From the NCBI GenBank assembly GCA_949358305.1, contig OX442317.1, positions 14,512,491 to 14,576,490 on the forward strand: DNA of 64,000 nt, in the 5' to 3' direction. Positions within the stretch are counted from its first letter, which is position 1; every line of letters begins with the position of its first letter. The notes beneath the pieces were generated by a model. It had not been told where the DNA came from and ran no database searches. It saw only the letters and a program-made list of their open reading frames with translations. Below, one piece after another: positions 34,929-47,533 of this stretch. This stretch comes from Strigamia acuminata. Its lineage: Eukaryota; Arthropoda; Chilopoda; Geophilomorpha; Linotaeniidae. Position numbers and translations under genes: made by a program.

Positions 34929-34941
34929 CATTGCGTTGTGT
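34929..34941 (-). promoter_or_regulatory. Shared leader motif ACACAACGCAATG (element B)
   Basis: Minus-strand copy, 427 nt from the 5' LTR, identical to those in A, C, D and E. Confidence 0.55.
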
Positions 34942-35350
34942 TTCTCAAATTGTTGACCAGGAAATCGCTTGCTTGTCTCCTTATGTTGACCGCCACAGTA
35001 GAAAGACTCCGAACTCGTTACACTTGACATAAAATCCACTGACGAATCAACTCCCTGACGCCTGCGAAGGACGACACAGCACAAACACACTTCTGTCGCA
35101 ATTGGCGACAATAATCCAGTGGAAATAAATCGAAAAACGCGTCGCCACACACTTCACACCACGAAAATCGGCACCACACACTGCTTACTGCGAACTAGAT
35201 GCCACACACTGCCTCACTGTGAAGTCGGGAACACACACGCAAATCACCGTGAAATTGACGTCACACACCTGGCTAAAAATGCAATGACGTGCACTGAAAT
35301 CCACTGGAAGAACTGGACGAAAATCCTGGTTGGCAACAACAAAATCCTTG

Positions 35351-35363
35351 GGTCACGGTACCA
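35351..35363 (-). other. Primer-binding site of element B
   Basis: On the minus strand TGGTACCGTGACC lies four bases after the 5' LTR. It has one mismatch to the tRNA-His complement in the first twelve bases. Confidence 0.6.
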
Positions 35364-35367
35364 AAAA

Positions 35368-36335
35368 TGTTGCAACTCGCCACTGCCGTGATGCGACGAG
35401 TTGTAACGCGGTGGGGAATTATTGGCAAATTTCCCATAGGCCTATACTTTGCTTAGCTGAGAGGAGAAGTGAAGTAACTTGAGTTTCTGCCATGGATCTT
35501 GACTGTAGCTGCTCCAGGGAGTTTGGGGTTAACTCTCCCTACTCAATCATGCTTTGTGTTGAAGGAAATAAAGCTTGTTGTTGAAAATTCCACATAATGT
35601 TTTTATTCCTTTTTAAAACATTAAAATGGAGGCAAAATCCAACATAACTACATCTAATTCTTCATAACAAGAGTGTAACAACTTCATAACAACAACAATT
35701 CTATAGCAACAACAAATTCATGAGGCACCTAGTGACTAAATTCATAAATAACATAAGTTAAAGCTTGCATTGTGCCTCATAATAGAGATAAAATCAACTA
35801 AAATTAACAGAAATCATTGGAAAGAATTATAACAAATAGAATAGGAATAAACTTAACTAAATATGCAAATAACGCATCTAAAGCAAGTCAAATACACTGT
35901 AAAAATGCATTAATTGCAATCCATTACAAAATTAACAATTCCTTCTTTTCCAATGCACCTTTAAAGCAACTCAGATGCTTCAAACCCGTCATTCCGCCTT
36001 CACAACTGAACTGGGAACAGGACAAGACTTAGAAATAGGTAAACATAGCATGAAAACATTGGAAAACAAGACTAAAAATTCCTAAACCTTGACCTTGTCA
36101 TTCTAAGAGATAAAATACCTAACAAACATTGTCTTTACTGAAAATTGGCACACAAAAAAGACATGTAAAATTCCTATTACAACAGAAAAAGATTAGATAT
36201 TTGCTAAATAAATAATACAATTATAAGACCGAAATTAGTAACTCTTCTTTACATTTTCGAACACATAAAATCAAACTACTATCAAATTGACGAGCAGTTG
36301 TGGTCTCTCTTTCCTCCTTTCTGTTGCTCGAAACA
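35368..36335 (-). repeat. 5' LTR of element B (968 bp)
   Basis: Same ends and length as 30150-31117, with one base difference seen (35837). Satellite resumes directly at 36336. Confidence 0.92.
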
Positions 36336-39300
36336 GTGATGAGATCAAAAGTCTATTCTCCCAAATCATTGCTTAGATGTTGCTAAAACTTACATTGAAG
36401 CCGTCTACTAAGGTTTAAACACTATTTCAGAACATTTAGAGACATTGGTCTTGTGGTGTTTGTGCTAAGTCAACTGTGATGAGATCAAAAGTCTATTTTC
36501 CCAAATCATTTCTTGGATGTTGCTAAAACTTACATTAAAGCTTTCTACTAAGGTTTAAACACTATTTCAAAACATTCAGAGACATTAGTCTTGTGATGTT
36601 TGTGCTAAGTCAACTGTGATGAGATCAAAAGTCTATTCTCCCAAATCATTGCTTGGATGTTGCTAAAACTTATATTAAAGCTTTCTACTAAGGTTTAAAC
36701 ACTATTTCAAAACATTCAGAGACATTGGTCTTGTGATGTTTGTGCTAAGTCAACTGTGATGAGATCAAAAGTCTATTCTCCCAAATCATTGCTTGGATGT
36801 TGCTAAAACTTACATTGAAGCTTTCTACTAAGGTTTAAACACTATTTCAGAACATTCAGAAACATTGGTCTTGTGATGTTTGTGCTAAGTCAACTGTGAT
36901 GAGATCAAAAGTCTATTCTCCAAAATCATTGCTTGGATGTTGCTAAAACTTACATTGAAGCCTTCTACTAAGGTTTAAACACTATTTCAGAACATTCAGA
37001 CACATTGGTCTTGTGGTGTTTGTGCTAAGTCAACTGTGACGTCAAATGAGATCAAAAGTTTATTCTTCCAAATCATTGCTTGGATGTTGCTAAAACTTAC
37101 ATTGAAGCTTTCTACTAAGGTTTAAACACTATTTCAGAACATTCAGAGACATTGGTCTTGTGATGTTTGTGCTAAGTCAACTGTGATGAGATCAAAAGTC
37201 TATTCTCCAAAATCATTGCTTGGATGTTGCTAAAACTTACATTGAAGCCTTCTACTAAGGTTTAAACACTATTTCAGAACATTCAGACACATTGGTCTTG
37301 TGGTGTTTGTGCTAAGTCAACTGTGACGTCAAATGAGATCAAAAGTTTATTCGTTCAAATTATTGCTTGGATGTTGCTAAAACTTACATTGAAGCTTTCT
37401 ACTAAGGTTTAAACACTATTTCAGAACATTCAGAAACATTGGTCTTGTGATGTTTGTGCTAAGTCAACTGTGATGTCAAATGGGATCAAAAGTTTATTCT
37501 TCCAAATCATTGCTTGGATGTTGCTAAAACTTACATTGAAGCTTTCTACTAAGGTTTAAACACTATTTCAGAACATTCAGAAACATTGGTCTTGTGATGT
37601 TTGTGCTAAGTCAACTGTGATGTCAAATGGGATCAAAAGTTTATTCTTCCAAATCATTGCTTGGATGTTGCTAAAACTTACATTGAAGCCTTCTACTAAG
37701 GTTTAAACACTATTTCAGAACATTCAGAGACATTGGTCTTGTGAAGTTTGTGCTAAGTCAACTGTGATGTCAAATGAGATCAAAAGTTTATTCTTTCAAA
37801 TCATTGCTTGGATGTTGCTAAAACTTACATTAAAGCTTTCTACTAAGGTTTAAACACTATTTCAGAACATTTAGAGACATTGGTCTTGTGATGTTTGTGC
37901 TAAGTCAACTGTGATGAGATCAAAAGTCTATTCTCCAAAATCATTGCTTGGATGTTGCTAAAACTTACATTGAAGCCTTCTACTAAGGTTTAAACACTAT
38001 TTCAGAACATTCAGACACATTAGTCTTGTGGTGTTTGTGCTAAGTCAACTGTGACGTCAAATAAGATCAAAAGTTTATTCTTTCAAATCATTGCTTGGAT
38101 GTTGCTAAAACTTACATTAAAGCTTTCTACTAAGGTTTAAACACTATTTCAGAACATTCAGAGACATTGGTCTTGTGATGTTTGTGCTAAGTCAACTGTG
38201 ATGTCAAATGGGATCAAAAGTTTATTCTTCTAAATCATTGCTTGGATGTTGCTAAAACTTACATTGAAGCCTTCTACTAAGGTTTAAACACTATTTCAGA
38301 ACATTCAGAGACATTGGTCTTGTGATGTTTGTGCTAAGTCAACTGTGATGTCAAATGAGATCAAAAGTTTATTCTTTCAAATCATTGCTTGGATGTTGCT
38401 AAAACTTACATTAAAGCTTTCTACTAAAGTTTAAACACTATTTCAGAACATTCAGAGACATTGGTCTTGTGGTGTTTGTGCTGTCAACTGTGATGAGATC
38501 AAAAGTCTATTCTCCCAAATCATTGCTTAGATGTTGCTAAAACTTACATTGAAGCCTTCTACTAAGGTTTAAACACTATTTCAGAACATTCAGAGACATT
38601 GGTTTGTGGTGTTTGTGCTAAGTCAACTGTGATGTCAAATGAGATCAAAAGTTTATTCTTTCAAATTATTGCTTGGATGTTGCTAAAACTAACATTGAAG
38701 CCTTCTACTAAGGTTTAAACACTATTTCAGAACATTCAGAGACATTGGTCTTGTGGTGTTTGTGCTAAGTCAACTGTGATGAGATCAAAAGTCTATTTTC
38801 CCAAATCATTTCTTGGATGTTGCTAAAACTTACATTAAAGCTTTCTACTAAGGTTTAAACATTATTTCAGAACATTCAGAGACATTGGTCTTGTGATGTT
38901 TGTGCTAAGTCAACTGTGATGAGATCAACAGTCTATTCTCCCAAATCATTGCTTGGATGTTGCTAAAACTTACATTAAAGCTTTCTACTAAGGTTTAAAC
39001 ACTATTTCAAAACATTCAGAGACATTGGTCTTGTGATGTTTGTGCTAAGTCAACTGTGATGAGATCAAAAGTCTATTCTCCCAAATCATTGCTTGGATGT
39101 TGCTAAAACTTACATTGAAACCTTCTACTAAGGTTTAAACACTATTTCAGAACATTCAGAGACATTGGTTTGTGGTGTTTGTGCTAAGTCAACTGTGATG
39201 TCAAATGAGATCAAAAATTTATTCTTTCAAATTATTGCTTGGATGTTGCTAACACTTACATTGAAGCCTTCTACTAAGTTTTAAACACTATTTCTAAACA

Positions 39301-42300
39301 TTCAGAGACATTGGTCTTGTGGTGTTTGTGCTAAGTCAACTGTGACGTCAAATGAGATCAAAAGTTTATTCGTTCAAATTATTGCTTGGATGTTGCTAAA
39401 ACTTACATTGAAGCTTTCTACTAAGGTTTAAACACTATTTCAGAACATTCAGAAACATTGGTCTTGTGATGTTTGTGCTAAGTCAACTGTGATGTCAAAT
39501 GGGATCAAAAGTTTATTCTTCCAAATCATTGCTTGGATGTTGCTAAAACTTACATTGAAGCTTTCTACTAAGGTTTAAACACTATTTCAGAACATTCAGA
39601 AACATTGGTCTTGTGATGTTTGTGCTAAATCAACTGTGATGTCAAATGGGATCAAAAGTTTATTCTTCCAAATCATTGCTTGGATGTTGCTAAAACTTAC
39701 ATTGAAGCCTTCTACTAAGGTTTAAACACTATTTCAGAACATTCAGAGACATTGGTCTTGTGAAGTTTGTGCTAAGTCAACTGTGATGTCAAATGAGATC
39801 AAAAGTTTATTCTTTCAAATCATTGCTTGGATGTTGCTAAAACTTACATTAAAGCTTTCTACTAAGGTTTAAACACTATTTCAGAACATTTAGAGACATT
39901 GGTCTTGTGATGTTTGTGCTAAGTCAACTGTGATGAGATCAAAAGTCTATTCTCCAAAATCATTGCTTGGATGTTGCTAAAACTTACATTGAAGCCTTCT
40001 ACTAAGGTTTAAACACTATTTCAGAACATTCAGACACATTGGTCTTGTGGTGTTTGTGCTAAGTCAACTGTGACGTCAAATAAGATCAAAAGTTTATTCT
40101 TTCAAATCATTGCTTGGATGTTGCTAAAACTTACATTAAAGCTTTCTACTAAGGTTTAAACACTATTTCAGAACATTCAGAGACATTGGTCTTGTGATGT
40201 TTGTGCTAAGTCAACTGTGATGTCAAATGGGATCAAAAGTTTATTCTTCTAAATCATTGCTTGGATGTTGCTAAAACTTACATTGAAGCCTTCTACTAAG
40301 GTTTAAACACTATTTCAGAACATTCAGAGACATTGGTCTTGTGATGTTTGTGCTAAGTCAACTGTGATGTCAAATGAGATCAAAAGTTTATTCTTTCAAA
40401 TCATTGCTTGGATGTTGCTAAAACTTACATTAAAGCTTTCTACTAAAGTTTAAACACTATTTCAGAACATTCAGAGACATTGGTCTTGTGGTGTTTGTGC
40501 TGTCAACTGTGATGAGATCAAAAGTCTATTCTCCCAAATCATTGCTTAGATGTTGCTAAAACTTACATTGAAGCCTTCTACTAAGGTTTAAACACTATTT
40601 CAGAACATTCAGAGACATTGGTTTGTGGTGTTTGTGCTAAGTCAACTGTGATGTCAAATGAGATCAAAAGTTTATTCTTTCAAATTATTGCTTGGATGTT
40701 GCTAAAACTAACATTGAAGCCTTCTACTAAGGTTTAAACACTATTTCAGAACATTCAGAGACATTGGTCTTGTGGTGTTTGTGCTAAGTCAACTGTGATG
40801 AGATCAAAAGTCTATTTTCCCAAATCATTTCTTGGATGTTGCTAAAACTTACATTAAAGCTTTCTACTAAGGTTTAAACATTATTTCAGAACATTCAGAG
40901 ACATTGGTCTTGTGATGTTTGTGCTAAGTCAACTGTGATGAGATCAACAGTCTATTCTCCCAAATCATTGCTTGGATGTTGCTAAAACTTACATTAAAGC
41001 TTTCTACTAAGGTTTAAACACTATTTCAAAACATTCAGAGACATTGGTCTTGTGATGTTTGTGCTAAGTCAACTGTGATGAGATCAAAAGTCTATTCTCC
41101 CAAATCATTGCTTGGATGTTGCTAAAACTTACATTGAAACCTTCTACTAAGGTTTAAACACTATTTCAGAACATTCAGAGACATTGGTTTGTGGTGTTTG
41201 TGCTAAGTCAACTGTGATGTCAAATGAGATCAAAAATTTATTCTTTCAAATTATTGCTTGGATGTTGCTAACACTTACATTGAAGCCTTCTACTAAGGTT
41301 TAAACACTATTTCTAAACATTCAGAGACATTGGTCTTGTGGTGTTTGTGCTAAGTCAACTGTGACGTCAAATGAGATCAAAAGTTTATTCTTTCAAATTA
41401 TTGCTTGGATGTTGCTAAAACTTACATTGAAGCTTTCTACTAAGGTTTAAACACTATTTCAGAACATTCAGAAACATTGGTCTTGTGATGTTTGTGCTAA
41501 GTCAACTGTGATGTCAAATGGGATCAAAAGTTTATTCTTCCAAATCATTGCTTGGATGTTGCTAAAACTTACATTGAAGCCTTCTACTAAGGTTTAAACA
41601 CTATTTCAGAACATTCAGAGACATTGGTCTTGTGATGTTTGTGCTAAGTCAACTGTGATGTCAAATGAGATCAAAAGTTTATTCTTTCAAATCATTGCTT
41701 GGATGTTGCTAAAACTTACATTAAAGCTTTCTACTAAGGTTTAAACACTATTTCAGAACATTTAGAGACATTGGTCTTGTGATGTTTGTGCTAAGTCAAC
41801 TGTGATGAGATCAAAAGTCTATTCTCCAAAATCATTGCTTGGATGTTGCTAAAACTTACATTGAAGCCTTCTACTAAGGTTTAAACACTATTTCAGAACA
41901 TTCAGACACATTGGTCTTGTGGTGTTTGTGCTAAGTCAACTGTGACGTCAAATAAGATCAAAAGTTTATTCTTTCAAATCATTGCTTGGATGTTGCTAAA
42001 ACTTACATTAAAGCTTTCTACTAAGGTTTAAACACTATTTCAGAACATTCAGAGACATTGGTCTTGTGATGTTTGTGCTAAGTCAACTGTGATGAGATCA
42101 AAAGTCTATTCTCCCAAATCATTGCTTGGATGTTGCTAAAACTTACATTGAAGCCTTCTACTAAGGTTTAAACACTATTTCAGAACATTCAGAGACATTG
42201 GTCTTGTGATGTTTGTGCTAAGTCAACTGTGATGAGATCAAAAGTCTATTCTCCCAAATCATTGCTTGGATGTTGCTAAAACTTACATTGAAGCCTTCTA

Positions 42301-45300
42301 CTAAGGTTTAAACACTATTTCAGAACATTCAGAGACATTGGTTTGTGGTGTTTGTGCTAAGTCAACTGTGATGTCAAATGAGATCAAAAATTTATTCTTT
42401 CAAATTATTGCTTGGATGTTGCTAACACTTACATTGAAGCCTTCTACTAAGGTTTAAACACTATTTCAGAACATTTAGAGACATTGGTCTTGTGATGTTT
42501 GTGCTAAGTCAACTGTGATGTCAAATGAGATCAAAAGTTTATTCTTTCAAATCATTGCTTGGATGTTGCTAAAACTTACATTAAAGCCTTCTACTAAGGT
42601 TTAAACACTATTTCAGAACATTCAGAGACATTGGTCTTGTGATGTTTGTGCTAAGTCAACTGTGATGAGATCAAAAGTCTATTCTCCAAAATCATTGCTT
42701 AAATGTTGCTAAAACTTACATTGAAGCCTTCTACTAAGGTTTAAACACTATTTCAGAACATTCAGACACATTGGTCTTGTGGTGTTTGTGCTAAGTCAAC
42801 TGTGACGTCAAATGAGATCAAAAGTTTATTCTTTCAAATTATTGCTTGGATGTTGCTAAAACTTACATTGAAGCTTTCTACTAAGGTTTAAACACTATTT
42901 CAGAACATTCAGAAACATTGGTCTTGTGATGTTTGTGCTAAGTCAACTGTGATGTCAAATGGGATCAAAAGTTTATTCTTCCAAATCATTGCTTGGATGT
43001 TGCTAAAACTTACATTGAAGCCTTCTACTAAGGTTTAAACACTATTTCAGAACATTCAGAGACATTGGTCTTGTGATGTTTGTGCTAAGTCAACTGTGAT
43101 GTCAAATGAGATCAAAAGTTTATTCTTTCAAATCATTGCTTGGATGTTGCTAAAACTTACATTAAAGCTTTCTACTAAGGTTTAAACACTATTTCAGAAC
43201 ATTTAGAGACATTGGTCTTGTGATGTTTGTGCTAAGTCAACTGTGATGAGATCAAAAGTCTATTTTTCAAAATCATTGCTTGGATGTTGCTAAAACTTAC
43301 ATTGAAGCCTTCTACTAAGGTTTAAACACTATTTCAGAACATTCAGACACATTGGTCTTGTGGTGTTTGTGCTAAGTCAACTGTGACGTCAAATAAGATC
43401 AAAAGTTTATTCTTTCAAATCATTGCTTGGATGTTGCTAAAACTTACATTAAAGCTTTCTACTAAGGTTTAAACACTATTTCAGAACATTCAGAGACATT
43501 GGTCTTGTGATGTTTGTGCTAAGTCAACTGTGATGAGATCAAAAGTCTATTCTCCCAAATCATTGCTTGGATGTTGCTAAAACTTACATTGAAGCCTTCT
43601 ACTAAGGTTTAAACACTATTTCAGAACATTCAGAGACATTGGTTTGTGGTGTTTGTGCTAAGTCAACTGTGATGTCAAATGAGATCAAAAGTTTATTCTT
43701 TCAAATTATTGCTTGGATGTTGCTAAAACTTACATTGAAGCCTTCTACTAAGGTTTAAACACTATTTCTGAACATTCAGAGACATTGGTCTTGTGGTGTT
43801 TGTGCTAAGTCAACTGTGATGTCAAATGAGATCAAAAGTTTATTCTTTCAAATTATTGCTTGGATGTTGCTAAAACTAACATTGAAGCCTTCTACTAAGG
43901 TTTAAACACTATTTCAGAACATTCAGAGACATTGGTTTGTGGTGTTTGTGCTAAGTCAACTGTGATGTCAAATGAGATCAAAAGTTTATTCTTTCAAATT
44001 ATTGCTTGGATGTTGCTAAAACTTACATTAAAGCTTTCTACTAAGGTTTAAACACTATTTCAGAACATTCAGAGACATTGGTCTTGTGATGTTTGTGCTA
44101 AGTCAACTGTGATGAGATCAAAAGTCTATTCTCCCAAATCATTGCTTGGATGTTGCTAAAACTTACATTGAAGCCTTCTACTAAGGTTTAAACACTATTT
44201 CAGAACATTCAGAGACATTGGTTTGTGGTGTTTGTGCTAAGTCAACTGTGATGTCAAATGAGATCAAAAATTTATTCTTTCAAATTATTGCTTGGATGTT
44301 GCTAACACTTACATTGAAGCCTTCTACTAAGGTTTAAACACTATTTCAGAACATTCAGAGACATTGGTCTTGTGATGTTTGTGCTAAGTCAACTGTGATG
44401 TCAAATGAGATCAAAAGTTTATTCTTTCAAATCATTGCTTGGATGTTGCTAAAACTTACATTAAAGCCTTCTACTAAGGTTTAAACACTATTTCAGAACA
44501 TTCAGAGACATTGGTCTTGTGATGTTTGTGCTAAGTCAACTGTGATGAGATCAAAAGTCTATTCTCCAAAATCATTGCTTGGATGTTGCTAAAACTTACA
44601 TTGAAGCCTTCTACTAAGGTTTAAACACTATTTCAGAACATTCAGAGACATTGGTTTGTGGTGTTTGTGCTAAGTCAACTGTGATGTCAAATGAGATCAA
44701 AAGTTTATTCTTTCAAATTATTGCTTGGATGTTGCTAAAACTTACATTGAAGCCTTCTACTAAGGTTTAAACACTATTTCTGAACATTCAGAGACATTGG
44801 TCTTGTGGTGTTTGTGCTAAGTCAACTGTGATGTCAAATGAGATCAAAAGTTTATTCTTTCAAATTATTGCTTGGATGTTGCTAAAACTTACATTGAAGC
44901 CTTCTACTAAGGTTTAAACACTATTTCAGAACATTCAGAGACATTGGTTTGTGGTGTTTGTGCTAAGTCAACTGTGATGTCAAATGAGATCAAAAGTTTA
45001 TTCTTTCAAATTATTGCTTGGATGTTGCTAAAACTTACATTGAAGCCTTCTACTAAGGTTTAAACACTATTTCTGAACATTCAGAGACATTGGTCTTGTG
45101 GTGTTTGTGCTAAGTCAACTGTGATGTCAAATGAGATCAAAAGTTTATTCTTTCAAATTATTGCTTGGATGTTGCTAAAACTAACATTGAAGCCTTCTAC
45201 TAAGGTTTAAACACTATTTCAGAACATTCAGAGACATTGATCTTGTGGTGTTTGTGCTAAGTCAACTGTGATGAGATCAAAAGTCTATTCTCCCAAATCA

Positions 45301-45408
45301 TTTCTTGGATGTTGCTAAAACTTACATTAAAGCTTTCTACTAAGGTTTAAACACTATTTCAGAACATTCAGAGACATTGGTCTTGTGATGTTTGTGCTAA
45401 GTCAACTG
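36336..45408. repeat. Satellite array between elements B and C
   Basis: About 63 head-to-tail monomers. The short form is 140 bp (CTGTGATGAGATC). The long form is 147 bp, with seven extra bases (CTGTGATGTCAAATGAGATC). A further variant has lost CT in GGTCTTGTGG. All share GGTTTAAACACTATTTC. A 2019-bp block of 14 monomers is present twice in tandem (about 37321-39339 and 39340-41358): six rare variants recur exactly 2019 bp apart, for example TGAAGTTTG, ACTAAAGTTTAAAC and AGATCAACAG. No coding capacity. Confidence 0.97.
45405..45408. repeat. Target-site duplication ACTG, left copy (element C)
   Basis: ACTG precedes the 5' LTR of C and recurs after the 3' LTR at 51571-51574. Confidence 0.9.
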
Positions 45409-46364
45409 TGTTTCGAGCAACAGAAAGGAGGAAAGAGAGACCACAACTGCTCGTCAATTTGATAGTAGTTTGATTTTATGTGTTTGAAAATGTAAAGAAG
45501 AGTTTCTAATTTCGGTCTTATAATTGTATTATTTATTTAGCAAATATCTAATTTTTTTCTGTTGTAATAGGAATTTTACATGTCTTTTTTGTGTGCCAAT
45601 TTTCAGTAAAGACAATGTTTGTTAGGTATTTTATCTCTTAGAATGACAAGGTCAAGGTTTAGGAATTTTTAGTCTTGTTTTCCAATGTTTTCATGCTATG
45701 TTTACCTATTTCTAAGTCTTGTCCTGTTCCCAGTTCAGTTGTGAAGGCGGAATGACGGGTTTGAAGCATCTGAGTTGCTTTAAAGGTGCATTAGAAAAGA
45801 AGGAATTGTTAATTTTGTAATGGATTGCAATTAATGCATTTTTACAGTGTATTTGACTTGCTTTAGATGCGTTATTTGCATATTTAGTTAAGTTTATTCC
45901 TATTCTATTTGTTATAATTCTTTCCAATGATTTCTGTTAATTTTAGTTGATTTTATCTCTATTATGAGGCACAATGCAAGCTTTAACTTATGTTATTTAT
46001 GAATTTAGTCACTAGGTGCCTCATGAATTTGTTGTTGCTATAGAATTGTTGTTGTTATGAAGTTGTTACACTCTTGTTATGAAGAATTAGATGTAGTTAA
46101 GTTGAATTTGCCTCCATGTTAATGTTTTGAAATGATTAAAAGCATTATCTGGATTTTTCTACACAAAGGTTTATTTTATTCAACATCCAACATGTGTGAG
46201 TAGGGAGATTTAACCCCAAACTCCCTGGAGCAGCTCCCCACAAGATCCAGTGCAGAAACTCAAGTCAACTCATTTCTCCTCTCAGTATAGGCCTATGGGA
46301 AATTTGCCAAGAATTCCCCATCGCGTTACAACTCGTCGCATCACGGCAGTGGCGAGTTGCAACA
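45409..46364 (+). repeat. 5' LTR of element C (956 bp)
   Basis: TGTTTCGAGC to GTTGCAACA. Twelve bases shorter than the B LTR, with a diverged stretch around 46080-46300. It has ATTAAA at 46135-46140 where B has AATAAA nearby. Confidence 0.92.
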
Positions 46365-46368
46365 TTTT

Positions 46369-46381
46369 TGGTACCGTGACC
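46369..46381 (+). other. Primer-binding site of element C
   Basis: TGGTACCGTGACC, four bases after the 5' LTR, the same as in B; one mismatch to the tRNA-His complement. Confidence 0.6.
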
Positions 46382-46463
46382 CAAGGATTTTGTTGTTGCC
46401 AACCAGGATTTTCGTCCAGTTCTTCCAGTGGATTTCAGTGCACGTCATTGCATTTTTAGCCAG

Positions 46464-46586
46464 GTGTGTGACGTCAATTTCACGGTGATTTGCGTGTGTG
46501 TTCCCGACTTCACAGTGAGGCAGTGTGTGGCATCTAGTTCGCAGTAAGCAGTGTGTGGTGCCGATTTTCGTGGTGTGAAGTGTGTG
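46464..46586 (+). repeat. GTGTGTG tandem units in element C leader
   Basis: GTGTGTG starts at 46464, 46494, 46523, 46551 and 46580, a period of 28-30 bases. The bases between units vary but often contain TTCAC-GTGA-like short stems. A CRE-like TGACGTCA lies at 46469-46476. The mirror copy in B is 35146-35268. Confidence 0.7.
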
Positions 46587-46790
46587 GCGACGCGTTTTTC
46601 GATTTATTTCCACTGGATTATTGTCGCCAATTGCGACAGAAGTGTGTTTGTGCTGTGTCGTCCTTCGCAGGCGTCAGGGAGTTGATTCGTCAGTGGATTT
46701 TATGTCAAGTGTAACGAGTTCGGAGTCTTTCTACTGTGGCGGTCAACATAAGGAGACAAGCAAGCGATTTCCTGGTCAACAATTTGAGAA

Positions 46791-46803
46791 ACACAACGCA
46801 ATG
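46791..46803 (+). promoter_or_regulatory. Shared leader motif ACACAACGCAATG (element C)
   Basis: Identical in A, B, D and E. Here its ATG opens a short frame that stops after nine codons, well upstream of gag. Confidence 0.55.
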
Positions 46804-47014
46804 TCAATCTTCAAGTTCATCTGCAGCTGAAAAAAGAACAAGATTAATTTTAATTCAATTGCTGTTAGAATTTAAGAATTATATTTATTTAAATTAATTC
46901 TTTATCTGATTTTTCAAGGAAGTTTCTGCCAATTTCGAGCTGTGTTTGGGGAGTTTAAAAGGGGTTTTTTATGTCAATAATTTTAAATATCAAGTTATTA
47001 TCTCTTAAGTGCGG

Positions 47015-47186
47015 AGCTATTGTATATGATAGCTAATTATCTCTTTTGTGCAGCGCTATTATAAACTATAGCTATTATCTCTTTGTGCGGGGTTATTGTA
47101 AAATATAACTATTTATCTCTTTGTGCGGGGTTATTGTAAAATATAACTATTTATCTCTTTTGTGCAGTGTTATTGTAAAAGATAAC
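47015..47186 (+). repeat. Five-hairpin array in element C leader
   Basis: Units of about 38 bases. Stem arms are AGCTAT/ATAGCT (47015-47020, 47029-47034), GCTAT/ATAGC (47055-47059, 47068-47072), and GTTAT/ATAAC three times (47092-47096 with 47105-47109; 47130-47134 with 47143-47147; 47169-47173 with 47182-47186). The C-G to T-A swap keeps the pairing. Between hairpins the text is nearly constant (TTATCTCTTTTGTGC). The array ends about 350 bases before the gag start. Confidence 0.78.
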
Positions 47187-47533
47187 TAATTTATCTCGGT
47201 TGTGCGGTTAGATATTAATTATTAATTTCGAACTAAGTGCATTTTGGGGGAATTATCAAGACATTTATGCGGATAAGTTTATTTGTGCGGTCAATAATTC
47301 CGTCCCAGTGTATTACGTATAGTGTGTCAAGTCAGATTGTCTGTGGCATTTCGGAGTTGAGTTTAGCATTTTATTTCGAGGTCGTTTTTCATTTGCACAC
47401 CGCATTTGAATTAACGTTAAGCAAGTATAAGTAAGAGTCTGTGAAGTTCGGAGAATATTCGTGGGGATTTAATTAGCAGTGATTGAGTTGTTGAATAGAA
47501 TTTTTATTCTCATTCTCTCTTTCTCGAGAATAA

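Larger units (their letters stand above)
34199..35367 (-). other. Leader of element B with two repeat arrays
   Basis: 1169 nt between the 5' LTR and gag. It carries the primer site (35351-35363), five GTGTGTG-type units (35146-35268), the shared 13-base motif (34929-34941) and a hairpin array (34546-34717). Short ORFs here are not credible genes. Confidence 0.8.
30150..36335 (-). mobile_element. Element B: BEL-type retroelement carrying Gag-protease-thymidine kinase
   Basis: Complete minus-strand element with two 968-bp LTRs (30150-31117 and 35368-36335), a 4250-bp internal region and a GTGA target duplication (30146-30149 and 36336-36339). In a full comparison by eye the two LTRs differ at one base (30619 C, 35837 T), which implies a recent insertion. 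It encodes one protein and lacks RT, RNase H and integrase. With element C it forms a large inverted repeat around 9 kb of satellite. Confidence 0.93.

Noticed and set aside
35817-36032. 71-codon frames in the B and C LTRs
   Set aside because: They run antisense in LTRs that are copied as units, with no start context or domain.
36336-45408. CRISPR array or gene family in the 140-bp repeats
   Set aside because: Repeats are head-to-tail with no unique spacers and no open frame; this is satellite DNA in a eukaryotic setting.
46582-46830. 82-codon frame in the C leader
   Set aside because: It lies across the GTGTGTG array and shared leader motif; the region is better explained as non-coding leader.
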